Shown: positions 1-9,918 of the stretch, one piece after another
Layout: every line of letters starts with the position of its first letter
Position numbering within the stretch: position 1 is the first letter of the stretch
Source of the DNA: CAWBUW01 sp963792075
GTDB lineage: Bacteria > Chloroflexota > Anaerolineae > Anaerolineales > UBA4823
DNA length: 64,000 nucleotides
Assembly (NCBI GenBank): GCA_963792075.1
Contig: CAWBUW010000007.1
Coordinates: 744,001 to 808,000, forward strand
Direction: 5' to 3'
Position numbers and translations under genes: made by a program
Notes under the pieces: model-generated
Told to the model about the DNA's origin: nothing
Database searches by the model: none
The model's input: the letters and a program-made list of their open reading frames with translations, nothing else

Positions 1-983
1 ACGGAATCCATATGCCCACCATATTTTTGGGTTAAATCCCACAGGTAACTGTAGGTGGGACCAGGGTCGCCTGTCGAAAGAATTGCAATCCGAGTATCCG
101 GCACAACAGGTGTCGCTACTCGCTGGCCGGCTCGATACGCTTGCACCATTGGGGAGCAGCCCTCTGTTTGTACGACTGCCAGCTTGGGCACCCGATCTAT
201 CAGACCCATGTCGAATAACTCTTGGAAACCGTGATACACTCCCAAGGGCCCAAGCCCACCAGAAACCGCTTGTACGTACCAATCTGGGGAGCGCCAGCCC
301 AACTGCTCGACGATTTCGTAAGCGATCGTTTTCATTGATTCCCGGGCAGGCAGGCTTCGGGGTCCTCGATCCAAGATCAAGTCGCGCCGTTTGGCGAATT
401 CAGACGCAATGTGTTTGGCCTGATCATAGGTGCCGCTGACCTTGACGACTTCAGCGCCATATAAAGCCACCTCGCGCAGCTTCGCTGGCGGCACCAACGA
501 AGTCATAAAAGCCCACAGTTTGATACCACCCCGAGCACAAGCCGCGGCATACGCTACCGCGGCGTTACCGGTAGATGCAATCACTACCTCTTGGACGCCT
601 GCCTCGAGCATTGCCGCAACCGAAACAGCCGCCTGCCTGTCTTTAAAGGAGTTGGTTGGTCCAAAGCGTTCATCTTTAATGTGGATTTGGACGCCATAAC
701 CGGGCATTTGCAGATAGCGTCGTGGGATGCGCATGGGCGTCCCGCCGACCGTATTATCTAGATCCAGGCTATGTGGGGATTCGACTGGGAGAACTTCGTA
801 ATAACGCCAAAGATTGAACAAACGTCCAGGCAAACCGCGGAGTAGTTCTCGTTTAAAGCCTGGGTAATCATATACCGCTTCTACCCACTCAGAAGAACAT
901 CGCTCACAAAGCGTTGGTTTGAGTGGGTAGTAGGCCTGTTCGTTTCCACATTCAACGCATTTTAGAAATTTCGGTTTGGCCAT
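1..983 (-). CDS. thrC: Threonine synthase-like PLP-dependent enzyme (3' end beyond window)
   Basis: The gene reads leftwards and leaves the window, so only about 327 N-terminal residues are seen. It would convert O-phosphohomoserine to threonine using pyridoxal phosphate. The protein opens with a short zinc-ribbon-like stretch (CVECG about residue 10, CERCS about residue 27), which many threonine synthase-like proteins carry. A fold-type II PLP core follows. The Schiff-base lysine is in NSFKDRQ, a substrate or PLP loop is STGNAAVAYA, and a glycine-rich stretch QAVSGGLGPLG follows. The start ATG at 983-981 has a GGGAG ribosome site just upstream. Threonine synthase is the best fit, but other fold-II enzymes such as cysteate synthase or diaminopropionate-type lyases share these motifs. 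The downstream half would settle it. Confidence 0.75.
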   Translation of the reverse strand, partial: MAKPKFLKCVECGNEQAYYPLKPTLCERCSSEWVEAVYDYPGFKRELLRGLPGRLFNLWRYYEVLPVESPHSLDLDNTVGGTPMRIPRRYLQMPGYGVQIHIKDERFGPTNSFKDRQAAVSVAAMLEAGVQEVVIASTGNAAVAYAAACARGGIKLWAFMTSLVPPAKLREVALYGAEVVKVSGTYDQAKHIASEFAKRRDLILDRGPRSLPARESMKTIAYEIVEQLGWRSPDWYVQAVSGGLGPLGVYHGFQELFDMGLIDRVPKLAVVQTEGCSPMVQAYRAGQRVATPVVPDTRIAILSTGDPGPTYSYLWDLTQKYGGHMDS

Positions 984-1052
984 ATTTCTCCCAGGAGTTA
1001 GTAAATTCTACCACAACCAGTCCTTGACCTCGGCAAATTTAATAATGCGTCC

Positions 1053-4000
1053 CTATTTGTTAGCCAGGGCAGGCAGGGTAATGTGGAAAATAGATCCCTT
1101 TCCAGAGCCGCTGCTTTCCGCCCATAATTTGCCACCGTGTAGTTCGATGAGCCTCCGGCTGATGGGGAGTCCCAGACCAGTGCCGCCTACTTTACGTGTA
1201 GTCGATGTGTCCACCTGGCTGAATGCCTCAAAAATCATCTCCAACTTATCTTGAGGAATGCCGATGCCGGTGTCAACGAAGTCCATATACACCATCTCGT
1301 CCCGACGTGTTATTTTCACCGTCACCCCGCCGGCTTCGGTAAACTTGATCGCGTTGCTGGTCAGGTTGAGTAATACCTGGCGCAAACGCAACGCATCTGC
1401 GGAGATTGTTAGATCAGCTTTAGGGTCGTCTTCCAGGCGTAAGTAAAGCTGTCTTTCGCGCACCTGAGAAGATGTCGTTTCAAAGACATCTGCCAACAAT
1501 GACCTTAAATCCACCGGCTCCAGGCTAAGCGTCAACCGTCCAGACTCAATCTTGGACATATCCAGGATTTCATTGATCAGATATAACAAGTGTTTGCCAT
1601 TTTTCTCAATTAACTGCAAGTCTGAGATCATATAATCTGTCAGAGGGCCATCGATCCCTTCGAGGATTACCTGCGCGAAGCCCAAGATCGAATTGAGGGG
1701 TGTACGCAGTTCGTGAGACATATTCGCCAGAAAGGTAGATTTCAGGTGGTCTAACTCTCTTAATCTTTCCACCGTTATGACCTGTTCGGCAAATAGGCGA
1801 GCATTCTGCAGCGCAACCGCCGTTTGTGAAGCCAGGGTGGTAAATGTCCGTTTATCCTCTTCTGAGAAAGCATTTAGCTGTGTTGATTGCACATCAAATA
1901 CCCCCACAAGCTGCTGGCCGACAATCATGGGGATAGCCATCTCGGACATGGTCTCTGGAAGCAACGGATTGGGTAAGAAGTTCGGCTCGTTGCGCGTATC
2001 ATTTACAACCTGTCCCTGGCGTGTCTTAGCAGCGCGTGTGACGATTGTGTCTTCGTCCGTCAAAATTGCCCAGCCCTCTACCACCATTGACCTGCCTATT
2101 TCTCCGGCACCAGCACTCAGGACCAGGCTGGTTTGAGTCTCATCCAGCAAATACGCATGAGCATGATACAAGTGGAAGGAGTTTTTTGCCAAATCAACTA
2201 CTGATTGAAGCAGCTCGGTTGGATCCAGGATGGTAGATGTCGCAGACGACACTTGTGCAACCGACTGAAGCTCCACTGCGCTTTTTTGGGTTTGTTCCAA
2301 CAACCGAGCGCGTTCCAGGGCCTGGGAAAGCTGTTCTGCCACGGATGAGAGAATCGCGACCTCATCTTCAGAGATCATTTCGCCATTACTGGGATCCGGT
2401 CTTACTCCAAGGCGTCCAATTTCTTGTTCACGAATAACCAGAGGAAGCGAGTAATCTGCCTCAGCCGGAGTTAAGGTTTGGGCTTGAAGTCCGACCCGAT
2501 CGTACAAATACCCCATATCCAGACTCCCTCGCTCGGTAAGGTAGGAAGTCCAGGATTCACGAGCGAGGGTTCTTTGCAAAGTCAGCATATCTTGCAGCCG
2601 TTCTTCCAAATCCTTCCGCAATCGCAAGGATTCGATCACGGTAGCAGCCTGCCCAACTGCGTTATTGATCTGGCGTAGATCAGAGTCTGCCAGCGCAAAT
2701 AGTGTGGAAGTTTCTACTGACACCATCCCAATCCACTCCCCACTGGCAATAATCGGGAAGAGGACCAAGCTGTGCACACCCCGGCGCCTGAAATCTGCCT
2801 TTAGGTCTCCATTAATCTGGCGGTCGGTCTGGGTGTCCAAAATATATGTAAATGATTCGCGCTGTACATAAGTTTCAAATGCAACTTGTTTTCTGGTAAG
2901 AGTTGTGCCGGTGGTAATGGGCGATTTTTCTTCGCTTCGTTCCCATGCAGCCTCGACTTTATAAAAAGATGGCGGTGTTGCCTCCCATATTTGATCAAAT
3001 ATGAGAACATATGCTCTATCCGCCGCATTCAAAGATGTCGATTGCACTAAGGCTTCCAGGACTGCTTGAATGGATGTTGAACGCACAATCCGGTCACTGG
3101 CACCGTAAAGAACTTCGGCTTGCAGCAGCGCTTTTTGGGTAGCCTGATACTGATTCGCGTTTTGAACAGCGATTGCAATCTGAGATGCTAGGGTGCTTTG
3201 GATGCGTACATCACTTTCGGAAAACCGGTTGACCTCTCGTGACTGTACATCTAAAACGCCCAAGACTCGCTCGCCAACCAATAGAGGAACAGCCATTTCC
3301 GATGCAGTATCTGGCAAGAATGGGTTTGGCAGCCAGCCGGGATCAGAATGTACATCATTCACAATCACCGTTTCATGGTTACGCGTGGCGCGGGCAACTA
3401 ATGATACATCCTGGTTTATTGCAATTGGCTTTACGCCATGTGTGCCTTCATTTGGGCTGCCTTCCTCCCAGCCACAAGCAATAATGCTCAACTCATCCGT
3501 ATCTTCGTTCGCTAAGTACACATGGCAGTGATATAGGTTAAACCGCTTCTGTGTCAGGCTGACTACCTTTTCAAGCAGGTCTTCTACTTCCCGGATCGAG
3601 CTGGCTACGCCGCTTACTTCCGCAACAGCTTCCATCTCGGCTGCCTGCTTGGCCATTCCGGTTAACGCTTTCTGGGTTTGTTGGTATTGGTTCGTATTCT
3701 CAATCGCGATTGCTACCTGGTTGGCTACTGCCGTCAGCATATCCCTGTGAGCTTCATTATAGAGCCATGGAGTCTTCACGCTTTGGACGCTAATCACACC
3801 CTGGATTTGTTTGCCGTACAGGATCGGGACTCCCAGCCAAGATACTGGCGGGATACCATCTCCCAGCGCAATCAGATCGACCCCTAACTCTTGCATTTGT
3901 TCAACTACATTTTCATTGAGTAAGAGTGGCTTCTTGTGTCGAATAATATGGTCTGAGAGGCCATTGCCGAGGGGCCGGGGAGGCACGTCTATCTTTTGCT

Positions 4001-6302
4001 TATCTACGACTGCCAGGGGGAAAATGACGATTTTCTGGGACTCATCATTAACCGCGAAGAAAAAATTCGTCACATCCATGAATTTGCTCGTGTAGGTCAG
4101 AACAGTTTCAGCGATCGCCTTGAGATCGATGGCAGAACCCAAAGCGCGTCCGAGCTCATTTAGAATAGCCAGTTCTTCTGTACGCTGTTTGGCCTTTTGT
4201 AGTGAATGGGCATTTTCGATTGCAATTGCCATCTGGCTGGCAACAGCCACAAGCAGATCCTTCTCTCGTTCCAGGTACATATTGGGTGTTGTGGTACTTT
4301 GTACGCTGATGACACCAAAGACCTTTTCTCCATATGTAAGTGGAACACCTAACCAGGATAGCGGAACTTCATCATCCCCTACTGCCACAAATTCTAGGCC
4401 CATTTCTTGCATCTTCTCGACGACATGGTCGCTGAATAAGACAGGTTCCCGGGAAAAAATGATCTGGTAAGATATACCTTTGCGCAGTGGAGAAGGGGGG
4501 ATTTCGACAGGGAGTTTATCAAAATATACCAGGGGGAAATTTATCGTGTTACGTTCTGCATCATAGAACATCACGAAGAAATTTGTAACATCCATCAATT
4601 GACCAGAAAAACGATAGGCGGATTCCAGGATTTGTGGAATCTCTTGCAGTTGGGTTAAGGCTTGCCCCAGCTCATTTAAAATTATCTGGTCTCGAGCCTG
4701 CCGGTTGAATTGTGCAAAGTTTCGACTGTTCTCTATAATGCTGGCCGTTTGTCCTGCAACTGCAATCAGTAAATCACATTCGTTTTCACCATATAGCCCT
4801 GGCGTCGTAGTGGATTGGGTTACAATCGCTCCCAGCACTTTCCCGCCATAAATGATGGGAACACCCAGCCAGCTTTCAGCAGGTTTGGCGTCCCCAATCA
4901 AACGCGTCTCAAACCCCATTTCAGCCATCCGCTCTTGAACATGATCTGAGATCAACAAGGGTTGGCCGCTCCGAATTACGTAGTCTGTCAAGGCATTCCC
5001 CATCCGGCGCGAGGGTACTTCGACCCTTTTCCCACGGCTGTATGCTAACGGTATTTGCAACATTTGATTGGTTTCATCATACAGTGCGATAAAGAAACTA
5101 GGGATATCCATTAACTGGGCAGCGTATTTGAACACCGTCTCACCGATCGGCTCAATATCCACGACGGTTGAAAGCATCCGGCCCATTTCATTCAATACTG
5201 TCAATTGCTCGGAGCGAGTCTGTAGCTGATCCAACAGTTGCCGACTTTCGATGTAACCACTCACGCGCCCAACAACTGCGCCAATAAAAGCACTCTCTTC
5301 GTCCAGGAAATAATACTCATCCTGGTAGGCGATATGCACCTGGCCTGCTAACTGACCGTTAATACGGATACCTCCTACCATCTTGCGAGGTAGGGTTACA
5401 GCCTCAGGTTTCCCATAAGTACTTTCGCCTAAGGTGATCGCTGCAACACAGATATCTGGATATTGCATAGCCGTTGGGAGGCGTTGACTAACCCATACCA
5501 GAAAATCGCTGAGGCCTGGGCGCTCGTCAATTTTATGACCGATATCGCTCAAGCAGTTTAACTCGCTCACCCGTTTGTTGAGTTTTTCGTCAGCTTGTTG
5601 GTTCTGGATGGCAATTGCGATTTGCCCACAAAGACCTTCCAGCAAGAGCTGCTCATCCATGCCCAGGGTGTTTGCGCTGTCGCTTTGCACATCCAATACC
5701 CCCAGGATGTTATCCCGGTATTTGATTGGGATCGCCATCTCGCCACGTGTATCTGGCAGGAGATAGTTTTGCTGCCAATCTGCGTCTTTGGCAATGTCGG
5801 GGCGTAAAACGGTTTCGCCAGTGGCGGCCGCTTTGCCAATCAGCCCTTGGGTCACGGGAATCTGGTATCGGTTTGCCAGCATTTGCTTGCCAACCTCACC
5901 ATAACCTGCCATTAGTTTGATGACTTCATTGTGTGGATCAAAGCTCAGAAGCTGAACGTGATAGAACCCAAATTTTTCCTTGATTTCATTGACCACGCGC
6001 TGGTAAAGGTTTTGAAGTCCCTGGGCCGCTGCGATGTCTTGCGAAACCTGAATCGTCAATTTTACTTGTTGCGCGCGTAAGTTCAGGAGTCGACTTGAAT
6101 CTGGTTCCTCCTGCTTGTCCTGGCTCTCCTCATCCAAATTTCCTGTTCGTTCTACCGGGTTCGTTGCAATGGGCTGAATATCCGCCTGCGGCCCTCCCAG
6201 TTCGGAACTCTTACCAGATTCACTTTGCCCGGTCGTTTTAGGGATGTCGGAACCAGAGAACAATTCGCTCAGGCGATTCTTGAGTTCATCTTGATTAGGC
6301 AT
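1053..6302 (-). CDS. Giant soluble multi-GAF sensor histidine kinase (1749 aa)
   Basis: Last gene of the seven-gene signalling operon, 25 bp after the preceding stop. No membrane segment or signal peptide is visible, so it should be cytoplasmic. After a charged, low-complexity N-terminus (about 1-75) comes a chain of about seven full and two partial GAF domains up to about residue 1500. They are recognisable by repeats of the core GVLDVQS / GVISVQS and by helices such as ASQIAIAVQNA. The transmitter is complete. HisKA carries MSHELRTPLNS with the phospho-acceptor His at about residue 1530. The HATPase (about 1620-1745) has the N box, DTGIGIP and GGTGLGLPIS. GAF domains usually bind small molecules, tetrapyrroles or cyclic nucleotides; which ligands bind here cannot be read. 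Three central GAFs (about 370-870) are much alike and look like an internal duplication. Confidence 0.9.
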   Translation of the reverse strand: MPNQDELKNRLSELFSGSDIPKTTGQSESGKSSELGGPQADIQPIATNPVERTGNLDEESQDKQEEPDSSRLLNLRAQQVKLTIQVSQDIAAAQGLQNLYQRVVNEIKEKFGFYHVQLLSFDPHNEVIKLMAGYGEVGKQMLANRYQIPVTQGLIGKAAATGETVLRPDIAKDADWQQNYLLPDTRGEMAIPIKYRDNILGVLDVQSDSANTLGMDEQLLLEGLCGQIAIAIQNQQADEKLNKRVSELNCLSDIGHKIDERPGLSDFLVWVSQRLPTAMQYPDICVAAITLGESTYGKPEAVTLPRKMVGGIRINGQLAGQVHIAYQDEYYFLDEESAFIGAVVGRVSGYIESRQLLDQLQTRSEQLTVLNEMGRMLSTVVDIEPIGETVFKYAAQLMDIPSFFIALYDETNQMLQIPLAYSRGKRVEVPSRRMGNALTDYVIRSGQPLLISDHVQERMAEMGFETRLIGDAKPAESWLGVPIIYGGKVLGAIVTQSTTTPGLYGENECDLLIAVAGQTASIIENSRNFAQFNRQARDQIILNELGQALTQLQEIPQILESAYRFSGQLMDVTNFFVMFYDAERNTINFPLVYFDKLPVEIPPSPLRKGISYQIIFSREPVLFSDHVVEKMQEMGLEFVAVGDDEVPLSWLGVPLTYGEKVFGVISVQSTTTPNMYLEREKDLLVAVASQMAIAIENAHSLQKAKQRTEELAILNELGRALGSAIDLKAIAETVLTYTSKFMDVTNFFFAVNDESQKIVIFPLAVVDKQKIDVPPRPLGNGLSDHIIRHKKPLLLNENVVEQMQELGVDLIALGDGIPPVSWLGVPILYGKQIQGVISVQSVKTPWLYNEAHRDMLTAVANQVAIAIENTNQYQQTQKALTGMAKQAAEMEAVAEVSGVASSIREVEDLLEKVVSLTQKRFNLYHCHVYLANEDTDELSIIACGWEEGSPNEGTHGVKPIAINQDVSLVARATRNHETVIVNDVHSDPGWLPNPFLPDTASEMAVPLLVGERVLGVLDVQSREVNRFSESDVRIQSTLASQIAIAVQNANQYQATQKALLQAEVLYGASDRIVRSTSIQAVLEALVQSTSLNAADRAYVLIFDQIWEATPPSFYKVEAAWERSEEKSPITTGTTLTRKQVAFETYVQRESFTYILDTQTDRQINGDLKADFRRRGVHSLVLFPIIASGEWIGMVSVETSTLFALADSDLRQINNAVGQAATVIESLRLRKDLEERLQDMLTLQRTLARESWTSYLTERGSLDMGYLYDRVGLQAQTLTPAEADYSLPLVIREQEIGRLGVRPDPSNGEMISEDEVAILSSVAEQLSQALERARLLEQTQKSAVELQSVAQVSSATSTILDPTELLQSVVDLAKNSFHLYHAHAYLLDETQTSLVLSAGAGEIGRSMVVEGWAILTDEDTIVTRAAKTRQGQVVNDTRNEPNFLPNPLLPETMSEMAIPMIVGQQLVGVFDVQSTQLNAFSEEDKRTFTTLASQTAVALQNARLFAEQVITVERLRELDHLKSTFLANMSHELRTPLNSILGFAQVILEGIDGPLTDYMISDLQLIEKNGKHLLYLINEILDMSKIESGRLTLSLEPVDLRSLLADVFETTSSQVRERQLYLRLEDDPKADLTISADALRLRQVLLNLTSNAIKFTEAGGVTVKITRRDEMVYMDFVDTGIGIPQDKLEMIFEAFSQVDTSTTRKVGGTGLGLPISRRLIELHGGKLWAESSGSGKGSIFHITLPALANK

Positions 6303-6327
6303 GTAGATACTCCACTGCTAACACCTC

Positions 6328-9300
6328 TTAATCCTTACCGGTCAAGGTCTTCCCGCCCAGCACTACAAAAGTCTGCTTTTGCAAGGCCTTCCCCAGCTCT
6401 TCAACCGCGGTGCGCATGATCGAATCCGTATCCACAGCTCGGTTAATTTGCTCTGTAATTTCCAACATAATCTGCTCTCGGCGTGCCCGGGCAACCGTCT
6501 GGCGTAGAAGCTGCAACCCTTGTAGGGCAACGGCTACCTGGTTCGCTACAGTTGATAGACGTTGGATCTCTGCTGCCTCGAATTGAGTACGTTTTCCATA
6601 GCTGCCCAAAATAAAGCCGATGGATTGGTCACCGAGCATAAGCGGCACAATAATCCCGCTGCGAGCGCGGAAGACATCCTGGAAGAGTGTACGTGTGATT
6701 CTATCCAGGCGCGGGTCGGTTTCAATATCCTCTAGAATGACCGGCTGATTAGTGAAGACTGTGTTCGGGTTAACCTCGAAAGCGGAGATAGGATATTTGG
6801 CAGCAATCTGAATTTCATGTCGGGAGCGATAAGCGATTGGAATTGCCCACTCAGGTATTTGCCCGCGGCCGAACATGCGATCATATGTGCACATTACCAA
6901 TGATTGGTTCGCCCGACTCAGAATGGTGTAATCCGCAACAGCATCCAGGATTGCGTTGTAATCCTGGGCAGCGTTCAACTTGGAAATAATCGCATAGAGC
7001 GCTTCGGTCTCTGAGAGGGCTTTTTGCGTCTGTTCAATCAACCGCAGGTTTTGTGCAACAGTACCTGCCTGATCAATCATTGCATCAATATGCCGGATTT
7101 CGTCTTCTGAGAGGTCAATTCCTGTCAGGCTTTGAGCGAAGACTTCGCCAATCCATTGACCTCCGACCAAAACAGGGAAGATGGAGAGGCTATAAATCCC
7201 TTGCTCCTCCAGGACATGTAACAAGTTCGCATCCACACGTGAGTCATTCGATACTTCTTGTACAAGTAATGGTTGGCCTTTGGTCATATTTTCCAGGAAT
7301 GGAAAATCTTGAATGCGGTAGCTAGTCCCCACCGGTTCTGGTGAGACTCCCGACCTTGCCCAGGTAGCCACATTGGTCATCCATTGAGGGGCTTGATTTT
7401 CCCAGGGAGTATCGAAGAAGTAGAAATGCACTCGGTCCACCTTATTAAGACCCGTCGTGGCAACAACTGCTTCAAGGAGAGCATCCATATTGCTTGCATT
7501 GATCACACGCTCGCTGCCCTGGTAAAGAGCAGCAGTCTCGGCCAATGCCATTTGCGTTTGCTCGGACAAACGTAAATTTTCAATATGCGCAGCCAAACGA
7601 TCCGCAACTGTATCGACCAACTCCTGATCGTCTACCCCTAACTTCTCAGCTCCAATAATGCCTAATTCCCCAATTGCCTCTTCATGCGCCCTCAAAGTTT
7701 GCACAAATTTTGGCCGATCTTCCTCGATCATCTCGCTGCTGGCCACCTGTACCTGGTTGAGGTCATAGAAAAAGGCGGTGTTTTTCAAACCCTGGGAGTA
7801 TTCTTTCCAGCCTTCCCGCAGCAATCTTCTTGAAGCAGCTTCTGCTTCAGTTCGATAACCTTCTGCCTGGGCAATAATGCGCAGGTTTTCCATTTGATGG
7901 GCGATCTGTTCAGCCACAGTGTGGACCATCATTTCTTCAGACTCTGTCCAAGGAACTTCTGGCGGTCGGACCATTTGGATGCCACCAACAGCTTCCCCTC
8001 CCACCATAATTGGAACCCCAAGCTTCCCCTGACCTTGCTGGAGTAGCTTGCGTTCTTGGACCGGTACCAGGTTTCCCTCTTCATACGCATATCCAATCCG
8101 TTCGCTTCGGACAATGGCGTCCAGGAATTCCTGCCAACCTTCACGTGTCAGCTTGCGTGTTTGAACCTCTATTTCTTGTTGCGTGCGGAGTGATTGGGTA
8201 TACAACAAAGCGTTTTCAATGGCTACTGCCAATTGCCCAGCCAGCGCTTCAACCGAAGGCAAAATCTCGGTATTTAAACCCTGAGCAGTTTTGCTCTGCA
8301 GATCCAGCACACCTACCACGCGATCAGAATAGATCAAAGGTACAGCCACCTCAGACAATGTTTCGGGGAGTAGAGGGTTGGGTCTGAAGGTGCTGCTATT
8401 GCGCGTATCCGATACTAAAACGGTCTGTCGCTCTGCTGCGGCTCGGCCATTGACCGAGCCTGTTCCTACCGGTAAATGGTGTCCTTGCCGGATCAGTTCT
8501 GCACCTACCGTCCCAGAGCCTGCTCGGAGTGTCAGCACCCGTCCAGTTGGGTCAGCCAGGTAGATCTGGACATAATACAGGCTGAATCTTGTCTGGATTA
8601 GGTTAACACCTGTGGATAGTAATGTGTCCAGGTCACGCACAGAGGAGAGAGACCGGCCAACTTCTGATGCTAGAATCAATTCTCGGGTGCGATGGGCAAT
8701 CTGCCTCTCGAGGTTCTGGCGGGCGAGATCCACATTGTCCGCGAGGGTATTTAACGTCTTGCCAAGCTGTTCATACTCGTCCCCGGTGCTCACGTTTGCC
8801 CGGATACGCTGCTCGCCGCCCAACTGACGCCGGGCTACTTCGGTCAGGTGATTCAGCGGCCGCAAAATTGCAAAGGAAGACAGCAGCCATGACAAAATCG
8901 TAGCTATCAATCCTAATCCAATTCCTACGATCACATAGATTCTTTGCTCATCACGAAATCCCTGGTAGACTGCTTCTGTGGACTGGTAGATTTCGATTAC
9001 ACCCATCACGCGATCCCTATAACCTAAAAGGGGAACCAGCATGCCACCAACGGCCTGGTTTTTTGGATCTGTACCTTCCAGGAAAATGGGCATGCGATCT
9101 TCCATGACCTTGGTGTAATCTGCGCTAGTCCAAGAGAGAACCGTATCACCTGATTTGTTGTAATAAACCAATTCGGGTAGGGGAGCTTCGGGCGACCCCT
9201 CCGGCGAAGCATAATTCGCCGGCGCTGTTAAGCTGTCCTTTATCCAAATCCGGAAGTCGGCTTGGGTCAATGTTTTCAGGTCCGCCAGGTGTTGGTCATC

Positions 9301-9918
9301 AAAGTCAAGCCCAATCTCAACCAACCCTATCAGATTCCCTTGACGGTCGTACATCGGCGCGACGCCTCGTACCCCCATCCGGTTCGCCCCCAATTCGATC
9401 CCCTTGGTTGCAATCTTCTCGTCCAACGCTGTCTGTATCGTGGGGCGGTAGAGGACATTATCTCCGAATTGTGTTGGTTTATGGATCCGTACAAAGACAA
9501 CCCCATCACGATCATGCACATACAGGTGAGCAACCCGATATTCCTTCTTCAGATTGTTGAATAGGGGGCCTAACAGATCAACCAACCCCTGCCTGTCACG
9601 GTGCAAGAATAATTCCTGCACATCTTCTCGATCAGCGATGCTGGTAGCCAGGCTTGCTGCGGTATCCTCTAGGTCCGCGGTATTATTTTGAAATATGGAA
9701 TAAACGGTTTCAAGATTAGTTCTGGATTCAATTTGAGCGCGCTGCGTTGCATAGTAAAAGTTTAGCCCAAGTTGAAGGATCACGATCAAGAAAATGGTGG
9801 CAACTACCATTCCTATCAGGCGAACAGGAACACTTACTTTAAAGCCAAAGGCCCGGACAGGAGCAAGGAGAGGCCCGTTTGAGTAGTTAAGGTTTTTACT
9901 CTGTAACTTTCGCCTCAT
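6328..9918 (-). CDS. Membrane Cache-HAMP-multi-GAF receptor without a kinase domain (1196 aa)
   Basis: A transmembrane helix near residues 30-55 is followed by an extracytoplasmic Cache-like domain (about 60-320) with the motif NRMGVRGVAPMYD. A second helix (about 325-350) and a HAMP linker (about 350-410) follow. Four to five full or partial GAF domains (about 415-1130) then lead into a short helical C-terminus. No HisKA, HATPase, GGDEF, EAL or methyl-accepting module is present, and the reading frame ends cleanly, so it does not look truncated. It overlaps the upstream 833-residue receptor gene by 4 bp (ATGA). The likely role is a sensor that passes its state to a partner kinase encoded in the same operon. 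That role is inferred from context. Confidence 0.85.
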   Translation of the reverse strand: MRRKLQSKNLNYSNGPLLAPVRAFGFKVSVPVRLIGMVVATIFLIVILQLGLNFYYATQRAQIESRTNLETVYSIFQNNTADLEDTAASLATSIADREDVQELFLHRDRQGLVDLLGPLFNNLKKEYRVAHLYVHDRDGVVFVRIHKPTQFGDNVLYRPTIQTALDEKIATKGIELGANRMGVRGVAPMYDRQGNLIGLVEIGLDFDDQHLADLKTLTQADFRIWIKDSLTAPANYASPEGSPEAPLPELVYYNKSGDTVLSWTSADYTKVMEDRMPIFLEGTDPKNQAVGGMLVPLLGYRDRVMGVIEIYQSTEAVYQGFRDEQRIYVIVGIGLGLIATILSWLLSSFAILRPLNHLTEVARRQLGGEQRIRANVSTGDEYEQLGKTLNTLADNVDLARQNLERQIAHRTRELILASEVGRSLSSVRDLDTLLSTGVNLIQTRFSLYYVQIYLADPTGRVLTLRAGSGTVGAELIRQGHHLPVGTGSVNGRAAAERQTVLVSDTRNSSTFRPNPLLPETLSEVAVPLIYSDRVVGVLDLQSKTAQGLNTEILPSVEALAGQLAVAIENALLYTQSLRTQQEIEVQTRKLTREGWQEFLDAIVRSERIGYAYEEGNLVPVQERKLLQQGQGKLGVPIMVGGEAVGGIQMVRPPEVPWTESEEMMVHTVAEQIAHQMENLRIIAQAEGYRTEAEAASRRLLREGWKEYSQGLKNTAFFYDLNQVQVASSEMIEEDRPKFVQTLRAHEEAIGELGIIGAEKLGVDDQELVDTVADRLAAHIENLRLSEQTQMALAETAALYQGSERVINASNMDALLEAVVATTGLNKVDRVHFYFFDTPWENQAPQWMTNVATWARSGVSPEPVGTSYRIQDFPFLENMTKGQPLLVQEVSNDSRVDANLLHVLEEQGIYSLSIFPVLVGGQWIGEVFAQSLTGIDLSEDEIRHIDAMIDQAGTVAQNLRLIEQTQKALSETEALYAIISKLNAAQDYNAILDAVADYTILSRANQSLVMCTYDRMFGRGQIPEWAIPIAYRSRHEIQIAAKYPISAFEVNPNTVFTNQPVILEDIETDPRLDRITRTLFQDVFRARSGIIVPLMLGDQSIGFILGSYGKRTQFEAAEIQRLSTVANQVAVALQGLQLLRQTVARARREQIMLEITEQINRAVDTDSIMRTAVEELGKALQKQTFVVLGGKTLTGKD

